A DNA stretch of 64,000 bases from Nitzschia sp. DOCU1 (GCA_951394045.1 OX595985.1:5332001-5396000), one strand, 5' to 3'; positions 39,156 to 50,099 are shown, numbered from the stretch's first letter. A program made the numbers and translations. The notes: generated by a model not told the origin, from the sequence alone.

Positions 39156-42113
39156 ATGAGTGTGTAAAACAGATGGAAGTGTGGTGTTTCAACCAAATCA
39201 TTTGCCAGTAACACTTCTTTCAATGTAGAGTATGCCAAGCATAAATTCCGGTCAAATTGGAAAGTTGATCCGGGTTGAATGGAGAGAAATTCCCGCACGT
39301 ACCGGCTGGTTAGGTTTAGAAGTGATGTCTCTCCTTGAACTGGATCAAATAAGCCTGCATGGATAAAGGCAGAGCGTAGGTTCCCAGTTAGCATCAGTTC
39401 ATATTCTGTTTCAAAGCTGCCTATTGCTAGAAGAAGGTGAACCATAAAACGGTTTCTGTTTTTGGGATAGACAGGAGTGTGCCAGATGATTGGTAAAGCC
39501 TCACTTGATTTTTCTGAAAGAAATCTTTTTTCGATATCCTTGAAATCTTTTTGTGCTCGTAAAAGTGCAGGAAAACGGATTGACACAGTCCTTGTAACAA
39601 AAATATTGTATAAGCACTGGATTTTCAACAAAAGGGCAAGCATTTCCAGTTTTTGAACATTGCTTCCAAAATGAGAAGCATTTGTGTTTTTTGCATAGAA
39701 CAGAACTTCCCCAATTGCTCCCCTTCGAAGTCTTAGCTTTGTATTAAAACCATCAAGCCATTCACTTTCTTCAAGGCGACTTTTGATATGAGTCTTCACG
39801 TATTGCAAAGAAGATTGTGGGTCAAATAAGGGCGTCACAGTTTGCCGCTCAAACCAACGCAAATAGTATTTTTGTTGTCGTATAAAACGTAATTCAGGAG
39901 GACGCATGCTGAAATATGTGGTCACATCAGTTGAAAGTGGTGCACACAATTCATCTTGAATTACAGTGAGTTGGAAAGTGGTGAATAATCTTGAAGCTGG
40001 AAAGCTTGGTATTTCAGCCCGAGCAGTTTGTCCTGTTACTGCCATCATGGCCTGTATGTCATGGGGACGTCTTCCGGACCCCATTACACGGTTAAAAACA
40101 GCAGCACGATATTCCCGAGCACAAGTTGGCATACGAATGAATTGGATTGTACTTGTTACCAGTGAATCTCCTTGAATAACTGTGAGACACTCCATTTGTG
40201 TCAGAGCCCGTCCATGACCATGACGAGTTTTGTTCTTTGTTTTTTCTGCAAGTCTCTTCCAAGAAGTAATTTTAGTGTTGTGGAGTGCTGTGTATTCCCC
40301 GTTCACATTCAGGCTTCCAGGAGTAATACCTTCTGATTCATCTCTTAGGGGAGTTGGAGGTGTCAATCTTACAATTGCAACTTCATCCAATTCAGAAACA
40401 TATTTTGCCAAGTATGCAGAAACACTGTACCCTGTAGTGAATTGCAAGTTTTGAGCACTTGGAAAACAAATGAAAAGTTTTCCATGAGTAGGAGAAAATT
40501 TGGAATCAGTGTTTGCACTTCAAGGAATGTGTCGTTCAGCTTGTAGCAGTTTTTCAGTCATTGTATTGCCATCCATCATTGATAAAAGTTGCAGTACTTC
40601 ACAGCATTCTTTAGAGTGCTGAACTGGCAATGATTGAATGGAATGATTTTGGGGTTGATCTGTTAGCCAAAAATTGCTGGGCACCTTACAAACAAAGTGA
40701 GTTTCTCCATTGCTGTCTATACGTGGCACCTGACACCTATCATGACATTGATGGGCAAGAAACTTCTCTGCATCCCACAAAATTTCTTGAAGCTGCAAAG
40801 AAGAGGATATGAAACCTTCTTCCTTAAGCTGGGCAATTTCATTGTAGTGTATAAGATCTGCCAAACAGCCTCGTATTTTGTATAGAACAGCCTTCAGTCC
40901 TTCCGGAGTAGTGATATCCATTTTTGTGCGAAGGATAGCATGAATATGGCTTGGATTTCTTTGTTTTTCTTGGAACTCGTGACGCCACCATGCCCATTCA
41001 ATTTCATGCAAAGGCGCTTCCACAGAATATACAATATATTTCATCCATAGAGTGCTTACTTCATTCCAGCTCCTTAGGACGTATGGGGCTGCTGACTCGC
41101 GCAAAAGAAAACGGGCTTCGTCCATGGTGACACCATACTTTCTGGAAACTTCTTCAAGGGCTATACTGGATGTTGTCCATTCTCTGAGAACTCGTAATCC
41201 CCGGCATGTCTTTTGATTGCATGATTGAGTAAAAAAAATAGTGGGGAGGTCTGTGTCCAATGAGAGCAGAAAGTTTGTGAACATTGGTGGCATTTTCTGA
41301 AGAATCTCCATACAGTTCACCATTCTCATTGCTCTGAAATGCAATGCCATCTTGTCCTTGCCGGTCTGCAAATCCACGGTGAAGAATTAATCTGCTGTCA
41401 TTGCCACGGAGCCCCAGGTTTACCAAGATATCAAATGTCAAGAATTGATAACGAGATCTGTACTGCATAGGAGCGAAGGGTCCAAAATACGATTTCGTCC
41501 ATGTTGTCGCATTGAAGCTATACCATACTGAGCCAGTGTTTTTTCGTCAGTCCACAAAGCAGTTGGTAAAGCTCCAAGAATGGACCCATCACCAGTATGG
41601 AAATAAAAAATATCTGGAAATAGTAAGCCTTCTGCATACACCAAAGGAACAGTCTGTCCTTTAGATCTTGATACAATTCTTTCGTAGAAGTTTGAATTTT
41701 TTCTTCATTCGAAGCTTTGAGTTCCTTCTGATAAGTAGATGACCTTGCATGTTTAAGAGCACGTGTAGTGGAGAAGAAATAACATCAGTAGGTCCATGTA
41801 AATGTACACCCATTGGTTGGCGAGCAGTATTGGTTGTGGGAATCATCTCATTGCTGTCGTTAGAGCCAAAACTGTCATCATCATTGTATTCTTCGCCATA
41901 TAGATCAGTAGCAAGTTCATGAGCCTCAATTGGTCCATAAGCTGCATAATTTATGTCCTGTCTGGTGCAGTTGCCCATGATGATATCACTGTCATGAAGA
42001 ATTTCTTGTTCTTCACCAATGATGCAATCATTTTCTGAAATAAAAACCACTTTACTTGAGTGGTTTTGTTCCTTCACCATTTCTTCCCAATGTTCCTTAC
42101 AGATTTGGATTCA
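39113..42113 (-). pseudogene. Helitron Rep (HUH/Y2) protein, broken by stops and frameshifts
   Basis: Order on the minus strand: Helitron N-domain (VPLVYAEGLLFPDIF at about 41,640; YRSRYQFLTFD at about 41,450), HUH motif SHIHAIL (His codons 40940-40948), and Y2 motif YSVSAYLAKYV (Tyr codons near 40,412 and 40,400, spaced by three residues as in Helraiser). Breaks: frameshifts near 41,680-41,780, 41,450, 41,230 and 39,150; in-frame TGA at 40520-40522 (AERHIP-stop-SANTDSK). The catalytic motifs themselves are intact. Rep nicks and joins single strands in rolling-circle transposition; this copy cannot make it without repair of the frame. Confidence 0.82.
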
Positions 42114-44300
42114 ACAATTCTTTTCGGGACAAATATAGAGAGGAATATTGGTGCAAACCATTTCGTCATCTCTGTGAAACAAGTTTTTGATTACACAAGA
42201 AGCCTCATCACGCACTGGTTTGTTGAAATATGCATTAGTGACCAATGCAACCTTGTGTCTATCACAATAACATGTACTTTGCCCCCCTAAACACTTCAAA
42301 TAGCGGCGGCGAAGTTCTTCTTGTCGATCTCCACTTTGTCGGCAATATATTGCAACTTGAATATTTTCCAAATCAGTTGGTAGTTCGGTGGTTCGTCCAA
42401 ATTGAGCCATGCTGCCTGGTTGACACCACCATGCTTGTCCTGGATGACGAGCAAAAATAGATACTTCAGCACTGCCCATTAAGGACGGGAGTCCATCAGA
42501 TCCAGCTTCAAGAACACCAAACACCAAAGCACGGATCTCCCAGAAAGGATTTTCAGTCAAGATAGTGGAGGGTCTGACAACTATAACAATGTTACTTTCA
42601 CATTGTTCTTCCATTTCCCATTCTCTGTGCATAACTTTGATGCCATCAATTGAATGAAAAAGATTCAACAGCTGGCCTACATACGAATCTCCAAATAATT
42701 CCAACTTTTCAATTGCTTTGCGTCGAGGCGTCTCAGGATAGAATATTTTCTTGTGTTTTTGCCTGTGTCCTCTCCCAGGAAGTTTCAGACTTGTGGCAGC
42801 CAAAACTAGCCACCAACCAAACCACATCTGGTTATCTTTAACATTGTTCACAAGCACAGACCAAAATTCATCAACCACTGTCATAATACCAAGGAGAAGA
42901 AACCCAACAAAACTCTTTGTTGGGTCAGATATTCGGACAAATCGTTCTCCAAAACCATCATAGGCATGAATCCGTAGCTGGCGACATGGCCAAGGTGGAT
43001 CAAAAAGAATTTCTTCAGAAGCTCCATGTTCATCAAAAACCAATAATACTTGCGATTTTGCTTCATATGACTGTTCTTGAAGCTCAATAGAATCCAAAAG
43101 ATTGACGTAAGTTGAAGCTCTCAATTCCTTCCTATCAGGCAGATCGATGAATGAATTTTCTGCTACCATCAACTTGCGATCGATAATATTGGCGGGAACA
43201 TAGGCCATGTCATATGGATTCTTACTCAATTGTCGAACATATTCACGGATATCACTCCTTCCTTTTATCGATAAAGAATCTCGTAGCAAAGCCAAAGCAT
43301 TCCCATGATGAAGGTTCCCCCTGTTTATAATGTAGGATGAATCAATACCATCATAACCACCCTGTAAAACTCCAGTTTGGTATGTATCAGAAAAATTGTG
43401 TAGCTTGGTTTCTCGCAAAGTTCGGCTCCTGCACACAGCTGGGGATAGTTGATTAGAGTTGTTGGTAAACAAAGTGCCAGTAATTGTTGAAGGTGGAAAG
43501 ACATATCTCTCTTTGGATTGAATTGTATGGTTCCTGCATGATAAAATTTGAGCCCCTTCTTCACCAATGCAAATAGTAGGTTGACACAAAAATTTGTCAT
43601 TTTCCAGAATACAAACTGAGCTTGGAAAATCAGGCCGAATACAATCTGTCCACTTCCTTGAATTTGCCGTTCCAGATTGATAGCAGTCAAAAATCCAGTT
43701 GCTGTAACTGAAAAAAAAATCTTCCAGTGGTAGTTTATTGCATCTGTGGAGAAACTCGCTACAGCCCCAAGGACATCTAACTTCAGGATAAGCTAAATGG
43801 CTATCCATTTGTTTCGCCAGTTCCATCCACCGTAGTTCCGAAATGGTTTGTTGAAATGCATTTGCTTCTAAAGTCATGTCCGAGAATAGAGGTGGTGGAT
43901 TATGCATAGAAATGGGGCTTTGATGAAGAACAGTAGCCGATGCTAACCACCATTCCCGCCATTTAGCAGGGATTAAAGACCAGCGATCACTGAGGGATGT
44001 AGATTGAAGACAATCAAATTTACTTCCATGAGAAAGGAAAGCCCAAACCATTGATGGCCAGTAGTCCTTTGGGTGAGGTTTTCCGGTACTCAACAAATAG
44101 CGCTCACAGTTGGCACATAGTGATATTACTGTAACGGGCCCATCAATTACAGGTAGTTGACAATATTTCTTGCCACGCTTTCGTTTCAGAATATCTGATG
44201 CATGGACAAAAAGGGGCACTTGATGCCGTCTGCAATTGCAACAATGCTCGTTTGTCATAGTTTCACTTTGCAATTTGTGAGCATCACCAGAACAACTCAC
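42111..44300 (-). CDS. N-terminal Helitron protein (729 residues)
   Basis: Long open frame from the ATG at 44300, which ends at TGA 42111-42113; the next codons (IQICKEHWEEMVKEQN) continue in the same frame, so the stop probably divides one protein. Cys-rich motifs at both ends (CCNCRRHQVP and SLCANCERYL near the start; CLGGQSTCYCDRH near the end) suggest zinc binding. The middle is unlike any domain I recognise. Position and strand make it the start of the Helitron polyprotein. Confidence 0.65.
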   Translation of the reverse strand: MSCSGDAHKLQSETMTNEHCCNCRRHQVPLFVHASDILKRKRGKKYCQLPVIDGPVTVISLCANCERYLLSTGKPHPKDYWPSMVWAFLSHGSKFDCLQSTSLSDRWSLIPAKWREWWLASATVLHQSPISMHNPPPLFSDMTLEANAFQQTISELRWMELAKQMDSHLAYPEVRCPWGCSEFLHRCNKLPLEDFFFSYSNWIFDCYQSGTANSRKWTDCIRPDFPSSVCILENDKFLCQPTICIGEEGAQILSCRNHTIQSKERYVFPPSTITGTLFTNNSNQLSPAVCRSRTLRETKLHNFSDTYQTGVLQGGYDGIDSSYIINRGNLHHGNALALLRDSLSIKGRSDIREYVRQLSKNPYDMAYVPANIIDRKLMVAENSFIDLPDRKELRASTYVNLLDSIELQEQSYEAKSQVLLVFDEHGASEEILFDPPWPCRQLRIHAYDGFGERFVRISDPTKSFVGFLLLGIMTVVDEFWSVLVNNVKDNQMWFGWWLVLAATSLKLPGRGHRQKHKKIFYPETPRRKAIEKLELFGDSYVGQLLNLFHSIDGIKVMHREWEMEEQCESNIVIVVRPSTILTENPFWEIRALVFGVLEAGSDGLPSLMGSAEVSIFARHPGQAWWCQPGSMAQFGRTTELPTDLENIQVAIYCRQSGDRQEELRRRYLKCLGGQSTCYCDRHKVALVTNAYFNKPVRDEASCVIKNLFHRDDEMVCTNIPLYICPEKNC

Positions 44301-44477
44301 TGTTTAAAATACCACTTGAGAAAAAAAGCAATTATTATGCCAACTTATTTGAGCAAATTACAATGGCGTTGGTACTACACACTTAGATAATTCCTACTTA
44401 GAGCCATATCAAAATCAACCACCTAATATTATAATCATTCATAAAATTACGTGCTAACTCCGAACACTATTATGGTA

Positions 44478-44768
44478 TTACACTAAAAACGAATAGAAAC
44501 TGAACGCCTGACGGCAAAGAGGGCACGTGGGGCATTTCCTCCGCCACATATCCAAACAGCACCTATGAAACTCATGCACACAACAATCAGGATTCACTAT
44601 GACCTGCACAATACAGTCCATTTGCTCATAACAAATTGAGCACTCTGGGTAGTCCAATGGCTCAACATATAGTAGCTCTGCTTGTGTTCCACTCCTGCGC
44701 ACTTCTTTTTCCACAACGGTCATCCTATCAATTCTTGGCTGCCAAAAACAATGTAAGCCCCATGGCAT
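44478..44768 (-). CDS. Small RING-finger protein
   Basis: 96 residues, with a RING-H2-like domain in the C-terminal half: PECSICYEQMD, then CCVHEFHRCCLDMW and CPTCPLCRQAF. Nothing else is present, so it is nearly a bare RING. RING domains recruit ubiquitin-conjugating enzymes. The nearest neighbours are further RING genes on either strand, a small family cluster next to the Helitron. Confidence 0.75.
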   Translation of the reverse strand: MPWGLHCFWQPRIDRMTVVEKEVRRSGTQAELLYVEPLDYPECSICYEQMDCIVQVIVNPDCCVHEFHRCCLDMWRRKCPTCPLCRQAFSFYSFLV

Positions 44769-44889
44769 GCATGTCGAATTTATGCCTTGTTAAACGCAAC
44801 AATTCTAAATTTATTCCTTGGATGCTATTACGTCACTCACAGCCGATAATGTGCTCACGGAATTCTTCTCACATGCTTGCACCTTCCCG

Positions 44890-44985
44890 GAAACCTAACT
44901 GATGGCAATAATGAAACAACAGTGCTCACCAATTTGCACGTTACCAACAATGCAACAACAGTGCTCACCAATCTGCCATGAAAAA
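44890..44985 (-). pseudogene. Degenerate RING-coding repeats
   Basis: Two copies of ATTGGTGAGCACTGTTGTT-type sequence (minus strand) resemble the DNA coding CRLVNTVV in the neighbouring double-RING gene. They look like remnants of further RING units. Confidence 0.4.
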
Positions 44986-45423
44986 TTACACACGGTCCTT
45001 CAAAATCAAGTTAAAAGCTTTTTTACAGACTGGGCAGTTTGAATGCCCCCTGTTCCACCACATATTGAACCAGGTAACAAAACAACCTTGATGAAATTCA
45101 TGCTCGCACACGTCTAGTTGAACAACAGTGTTTACCAGTCTGCAGTGACAAATTGAGCATGGTGCTCTGATTGTAGTAGCCAATTCTGCAGCAACAAATT
45201 CCACATCTAAAATAAGATCGAATGCTTGATCACAGACTGGGCAGATTGAACGTCCCTGGTTCCACCACATACGGAACCAAGTACGGAAACAACGCTGATG
45301 AAACTCATGCTCACAGTTATCCAATTTAACAACAGTGTTTGCCAATCTGCAGTTACAAATTGCACATGGTGCTCTGGTTGTGGTAGATAATTGAATTACT
45401 GTAGAGTCTTGGTGTGCATCCAT
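44986..45423 (-). CDS. Protein of two tandem RING-H2 domains
   Basis: 145 residues containing two near-identical RING-H2 domains: APCAICNCRLANTVV...CEHEFHQRCF...CPVCDQAF (about 19-68) and APCSICHCRLVNTVV...CEHEFHQGCF...CPVCKKAF (about 90-140). All eight metal ligands appear present in both. The high similarity of the halves points to a recent internal duplication. Probably an E3 ubiquitin ligase or a competitor of one; substrate unknown. Confidence 0.8.
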   Translation of the reverse strand: MDAHQDSTVIQLSTTTRAPCAICNCRLANTVVKLDNCEHEFHQRCFRTWFRMWWNQGRSICPVCDQAFDLILDVEFVAAELATTIRAPCSICHCRLVNTVVQLDVCEHEFHQGCFVTWFNMWWNRGHSNCPVCKKAFNLILKDRV

Positions 45424-45717
45424 CTTTCAAAGTTATGACCAATCTAGTTTCTCTCATGATAACGGCAAGGGTGAATTGAAGATTGTGTCAGTCTCCTGTA
45501 CTATGGTTTTCATTTAAGATGCATGATTACTACCTAGCACGCTATTAAGCCATTCTCTGTTATCAACAGCAGATAATGTCATCACCACAGAGCTCTTTGT
45601 TTCTTGCATGCTCATACATTCCCAGTTACATTGTTCATACCAGGACTAAATTTCTTTGTGGATTGCTAATAGCTCCACCTAGCTAGTTGCTCATCATGCA
45701 AAATACATAAGACTGTT

Positions 45718-46526
45718 TCACAATTGTGAAAATACAGTATTAAATATATTCTTTAAAGATGATTCACTTGTTAGCATGTCATTGTAACTCATACAAGGAT
45801 CATAGGGAAAAGATTCCAATGGAGAATCATCATCAAGAATAGAATGGACATCATCGTCTTCTGGTCCTTCCAATGAATGATTCATGGCAAAACTATATTG
45901 AGTAGGGAAGTAGGATCTACCTCGTACATCCGTACGTCTACCAGACAGTAGTTGATTTTGAGTGCGACTTTGGATAATTTGTCTGCCTGCATAGGGGTGA
46001 ACACGTATATTGGTAACACGGAGCAGAGGGGGCATGTCATCATCAGTATCATCATTCTGCCTGCATAGGGGTGAACACGTATATTGGTAACACGGAGCAG
46101 AGGGGGCATGTCATCATCAGTATCATCATCTGAATCAGACTCAAGATATAGCTGTCCATTAGTAAGTCTAGGAAGAGGAGAATAGTCCTCATCCACTTCA
46201 CTATGACCAAGAGGATCTCCATACTCAACAGCATCACCTAGGAAATCCTCGTAGTAATTGCGTAGCATTTCTCTGATAGGGAGCAGAGGGGGCATGTCAT
46301 CATCAGTATCATCATCTGAATCAGACTCAAAATATAGCTGTCCATTAGTAAGCCTATGAAAAGGAGAATAGTCCTCATCCACTTCACTACGACCAAGAGG
46401 ATCTCCATACTCAACAGCATCACCTCGCAAATCCTGGTAGTAATTGCATAGCATTTCTCTGATATTTGAAAGGGATGCCAGGTCATCATTACATTCTTTC
46501 ACGGGGTAGACAATGTTGGTCAACAT
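45718..46526 (-). pseudogene. Acidic repeat protein broken by a 74-bp tandem duplication
   Basis: From the ATG at 46526. The protein has two copies of a 62-residue unit (IREML.NYY, GDAVEYGDPLG, EVDEDYSP, LTNGQLY, then ESDSDDDTDDDMPPLL), coded by a 186-bp DNA period (46095-46280 and the next unit). A second, 74-bp duplication (45982-46055 and 46056-46129) is not a multiple of three and shifts the frame. Removing one copy joins RVTNIRVHPYAGR to QIIQSRTQNQLLSGRR and continues to 45718. Function unknown; highly acidic and probably disordered. Confidence 0.6.
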
Positions 46527-46624
46527 GGTATCATTGTGTTGAGCAGGTAAAATAATGATCCAAATCAGACGCTTGGTAGCAGTTGGCTATTTAAATCATT
46601 ATCCAAATAATTTACCATTTCAAC

Positions 46625-46935
46625 CCATTAGGGTTTTTTGGAGGGCACAAGGCTGTGCATACCTTCCAGATGTCAAAAGAATAAGTGAGCGCAGAAGCGG
46701 TGGCAAAAAAAGCAGAAATGGCGTGTAGCTTCCACGCGTCAACAGAGTAAGTGGGCGCGGAAGCGGAAGCGGCAACCGGACTGAATTAATAAAATGTCCA
46801 AAGGACGTACCCAGCATGTGGGTTTTTAGAGCGCACAAGGCCGTGCATACTTTCCACGCGTCAACAAAATAAATGGGCACAGAAGTGGAAGGGGAAGGAA
46901 GTGGAAGCGGCGGAAGCAGAAGCGGCGGCAATGGG
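46625..46935. repeat. Three degenerate tandem units
   Basis: Units containing GCACAAGG(C/T)CGTGCATAC, CTTCCACGCGTCAACA and AAGTGGGCGC(G/A)GAAG recur at about 46,629, 46,723 and 46,820. No gene is convincing in this stretch. Confidence 0.55.
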
Positions 46936-47101
46936 ACTGAATTAAAACTTGGAAACTGGCAGCGGGGCATGCTGGGATTGTTGAGTTAAGAGAAACGTGC
47001 ACAGATTCACGTGTCGCAGAAAATGTTGATTACTACGCTCTTTCCCTAAAGGCAACACTAATGTTCACAAGAGTTAAAGCAGATCACATAAATATGGAAA
47101 C

Positions 47102-47317
47102 ATGAATGCGGAACAAGATCACCCTGCAATCAATTTGACTGGAATTTATAAACCGTGTCTAATCTGCCATGTCAGAATGACGCAAGACGACATTGTTCAA
47201 CCTGACACTTGCAGACATGATTTTCATCATGAATGCTTGCGGCTTTGGCAAATGAGGCACCCTAACTGCCCCGTGTGTCATGAGGAATTCAACTACATTT
47301 GCTTTGTAGTCAACTAA
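47102..47317 (+). CDS. Small RING-H2 protein
   Basis: 71 residues from the ATG at 47102: KPCLICHVRMTQDDIV, CRHDFHHECLRLW and CPVCHEEFNY give a complete RING-H2. It is the fourth RING domain within 3 kb and, unlike the others, on the plus strand. A bare RING of this size could act as an E3 ligase module or regulator. Confidence 0.75.
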   Translation: MNAEQDHPAINLTGIYKPCLICHVRMTQDDIVQPDTCRHDFHHECLRLWQMRHPNCPVCHEEFNYICFVVN

Positions 47318-47561
47318 ACAAACTACTAGGACCTATATTGATATACACTTCAACTCGTGTGATGTATTGTTACATTGTTACTAGCTGCCTTTCTAGGTAG
47401 CCATGATTGCTTGGGCGATTTGGCAAGATTGTTCGCCAATGGTGCAGTTAGCTGCTAAGTGGATAGCACACTTTTTGGTGCTTTAATACTAGTAGGATTA
47501 CTCCTAGCTAGTATGTTTAGTTTAAAAGAGTGTTGATGTGTAATAAATAGATGCTATATAC

Positions 47562-48098
47562 TTATGCAGCTGGAGCAGTACATGAAGTAAGTACCCCAAT
47601 GACAGACAATTTGGTAGCAAGAGCTCTACTTTTCGGAGTCGACGGCAATTCTGACAACGAATCGTACGCCTCATTTATAGCCTGAATCATCTCGTACACA
47701 TTGCCGCACAATGAACAAAGATGCCCAATGCTATTCAAAATACCAGCAAACAATAGGGGATTGCCCTTTTTGTCAAAGTTGTCATATCTACAGTATGCTT
47801 CACGTGCCCACCTTAAAACAGCTAGGGCTGTCGAGAGTTGGTTCACTGCTAGATACGATTCACCCAACCAAAACAACATGTTCGCCAATGTATGTGCATC
47901 TTTCTTAGCTATCAGCTTACCTGGTGACATAATCCATTTGTAAACGAGACCACTAGCTACCAAGGCATGACTAAAGTATTCAGTTGCATCTGCGTAAGCT
48001 TCCAAACTGTAGTGCGTTCTTCCCATCCTATAGTATACCCAGTAGAGACTACCGACAACTCTACTGCTGCTAGTACTAGCTGCAATACTTTTTGCCAT
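47562..48098 (-). CDS. TPR-like repeat protein
   Basis: 178 residues, all helical, in tetratricopeptide-like pairs: VYYRMGRTHYSLEAYADATEYFSHAL, then LANMLFWLGESYLAVNQLSTAL, then ILNSIGHLCSLCGNVYEMI with an INEAYDSLSEL helix. The start at 48098 follows no obvious signal sequence. TPR proteins are protein-binding scaffolds; the partner is unknown. The frame is intact and compact, without introns. Confidence 0.6.
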   Translation of the reverse strand: MAKSIAASTSSSRVVGSLYWVYYRMGRTHYSLEAYADATEYFSHALVASGLVYKWIMSPGKLIAKKDAHTLANMLFWLGESYLAVNQLSTALAVLRWAREAYCRYDNFDKKGNPLLFAGILNSIGHLCSLCGNVYEMIQAINEAYDSLSELPSTPKSRALATKLSVIGVLTSCTAPAA

Positions 48099-48812
48099 GA
48101 TGGCTATTTTATGACCATAGTGGAGTGCTTATATGGCTACTCTAAAGTTTATAATATCAGGGAAGATTTGGTAAAATTGGTAGGTTGGATGAAGTTAGTT
48201 ATCGCAATTATCGCAAAAAGCACGCAAATTGATTTAAATGATTAACTAAGTAGAGAATACGGAGTCGTCATCGCTCGTAAGAAAAATGTCGTCGTAGCAT
48301 GCCTCGTTGGAAGGCAGCTCATACCCATCGTCCGAGTCGGTAGGGTAGTCCTCCCAGTAATCGTGGTTCGGAGCAAGGGTTGGTACTACCTTACCAAAGA
48401 ACAACGGGGATTCGTCTTCGCTGCTACTACCTGCGTCGTCATGATGCTTGGTGACTGCCTGTAGTACAGTCGGATAGTGTGTACGACCCCGTCAATCCAT
48501 TCCTAGTAGAGGGTGGGTTGTTGTCGTTGTAGGGATCGTTGTAGGAATCGTCATACCTAGTACTAAAGGGTGAGTTGTTGTCGTTGATTTTGCATCGTCG
48601 CCCTTGCGATTCTTGTCGTCAGGAAAATCTTCGAATGATTCATCATCCGACTCTTCCATTAAAGGAAAACCATCGTAGTTTTTGGGAAAGTCATCGAATG
48701 ATTCATCATCAGGGGTGGAGAGGGAGTTCATTGTTGCAATGGATGAATAGAATGAGCGAGCTAGGATCGAAAAGCATCCCAACACTGGGCAGCAACGTCT
48801 AACCAATAAAAC
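48099..48812. other. Repeat-bearing region without a firm gene
   Basis: Contains the second copy of the 30,132 repeat (48,378-48,534). A minus-strand frame of 104 codons (48806-48492), with a repeated FDDFP/FEDFPDD motif, is possible but overlaps the repeat and is not called. Confidence 0.45.
48378..48534 (+). repeat. Dispersed repeat, copy 2
   Basis: Same sequence and orientation as 30,132-30,288, with scattered substitutions (many T/C differences). Confidence 0.8.
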
Positions 48813-49060
48813 CTAGATCCGACAAAAACGTCCGACAAAGCCGTTTGGTGGCAATATACTAATAGAGTTAAAGTAAGCACTAGTAAGAGTTCCAATACGT
48901 CGAGCAGCAAGCAGCAAGGCCAACCGAAAGACTTCGAATGAGAATAGCAGTGGGACGGTGCATCGAGACGAGTTGACAGAACCAGGTTTGTCCGTTAATA
49001 CCAATCCTTCTCTTCCCCAAGTCTTTGAATGAGAGAATGAGTTCCAAGACGTCGAGCAGC

Positions 49061-50099
49061 AAGGCCGACCGAAGGGCTTCGAATGAGAGTAGTAGTGAGA
49101 CGATTTTGAGAAAAGAACAGCTTGCGTCAAGACGAATTGACAGAACCAGGTTTGTCGCTTGCTACCGATCCTACTCACCTGAAGTCCAAGATCCGCCAGA
49201 CGCTCAAGATCAAATCCGGTGCCGTTGCCGCGGCGAACGAATCAAAACTTTCTGCACAACTTCGTTACAGAAATTCCAACACCCGAGTCTTTGGCAAAGT
49301 TACCGTAACCTCCTGTTCCCCGCACAATCCGCAACTCTTTGGATGAGATTAAGTGTTCCAAGACGTCAAGCAGCAAGGCCGACCGAAGGGCTTCGAATGA
49401 GAGTAGTAGTTCAAGATTAAATCCAGTGCCGTAGCAAATATTCTGTATTCGTAGTCGATGGCTTTCTTTCGATTGAATTGTCTTTAATTCCAGGGCTTTG
49501 AATGAGAGTAGTAGTTCAAGATTAAATCCAGTGCCGCAGCAAATATTCCGTATTCGTAGTCGATGGCTTTCTTTCGATTGAATTGTCTTTAATTCCAGCA
49601 GTGAAAACGAATGTATCCTCCGTAACCACCTGTTCCCCGCACAATCCGCAACTCTTCGGATGAGATTAAGAGTTCCAAGACGTCAAGCAGCAAAACGAAT
49701 GTATCCTCTTCATGCAGTCCTGTGTGAATGCAAGGCCGACCGAAGGGCTTTGAATGAGAGTAGTAGTGAGACGATTTCGAGAAAAGAACAGCTTGCGTTG
49801 AGACGAATTGACAGAACCAGGTTTGTCGCTTGCTACTGATCCTACTCACCTGAAGTCCAAGATCCGCCAGACGCTCAAGATCAAATCCGGTGCCGCGGCG
49901 TCGAGACGAGTTGACAGAACCAGGTAGCAAGGCCGACCGAAGGGCTTGGAATGAGAGTAGTAGTGAGACGATTTCGAGAAAAGAACAGCTTGCGTCGAGA
50001 CGAATTGACAGACGAATCCTTCCACTTACCCCATCACGGTCGTCATAAGCGGTGGCTAATCGTTGCCCCAAGAAATTATGTGACAAACCGAAACGTCTG
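49061..50099 (+). repeat. Complex repeat block, copy 1
   Basis: A unit of about 165 bp (AAGGCCGACCGAAGGGCTTC ... CAAATCCGGTGCCG) occurs at 49061-49224 and 49732-49895, with a partial unit at 49929-50011. Between them is a doubled CAAGATTAAATCCAGTGCCG segment. The block ends in a unique tail (50012-50099, ACGAATCCTTCCACTTACCC...). Long frames on both strands cross the units, but their translations are just the repeat in different frames, so no gene is called. Confidence 0.75.

Larger units (their letters stand above)
26131..44300 (-). mobile_element. Decayed Helitron with accessory genes, interrupted by E4
   Basis: Minus-strand series: N-terminal protein with Cys motifs (44300), Helitron N-domain, Rep HUH (40940-40948), Rep Y2 (about 40,400-40,414), PIF1-type helicase (39155 to 31716) and GIY-YIG domain (30938-30726), followed by three accessory ORF groups (30017 to 26131). 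The accessory ORFs are included because they share strand, base composition and mode of decay; their membership is an inference. The terminal TC and CTRR-hairpin ends were not located, so the limits are those of the ORFs. Confidence 0.75.

Noticed and set aside
41154..41780. Introns as explanation for the Helitron Rep frame changes
   Set aside because: The overlapping frames carry adjacent parts of the same conserved motifs with no room for an intron; single-base indels explain them.
49589..50086. 165-codon minus-strand frame, and a similar 215-codon frame at 52,346-52,993
   Set aside because: Both are translations of the complex repeat units; the same protein phrases recur because the DNA repeats, and frames are open on the other strand too.
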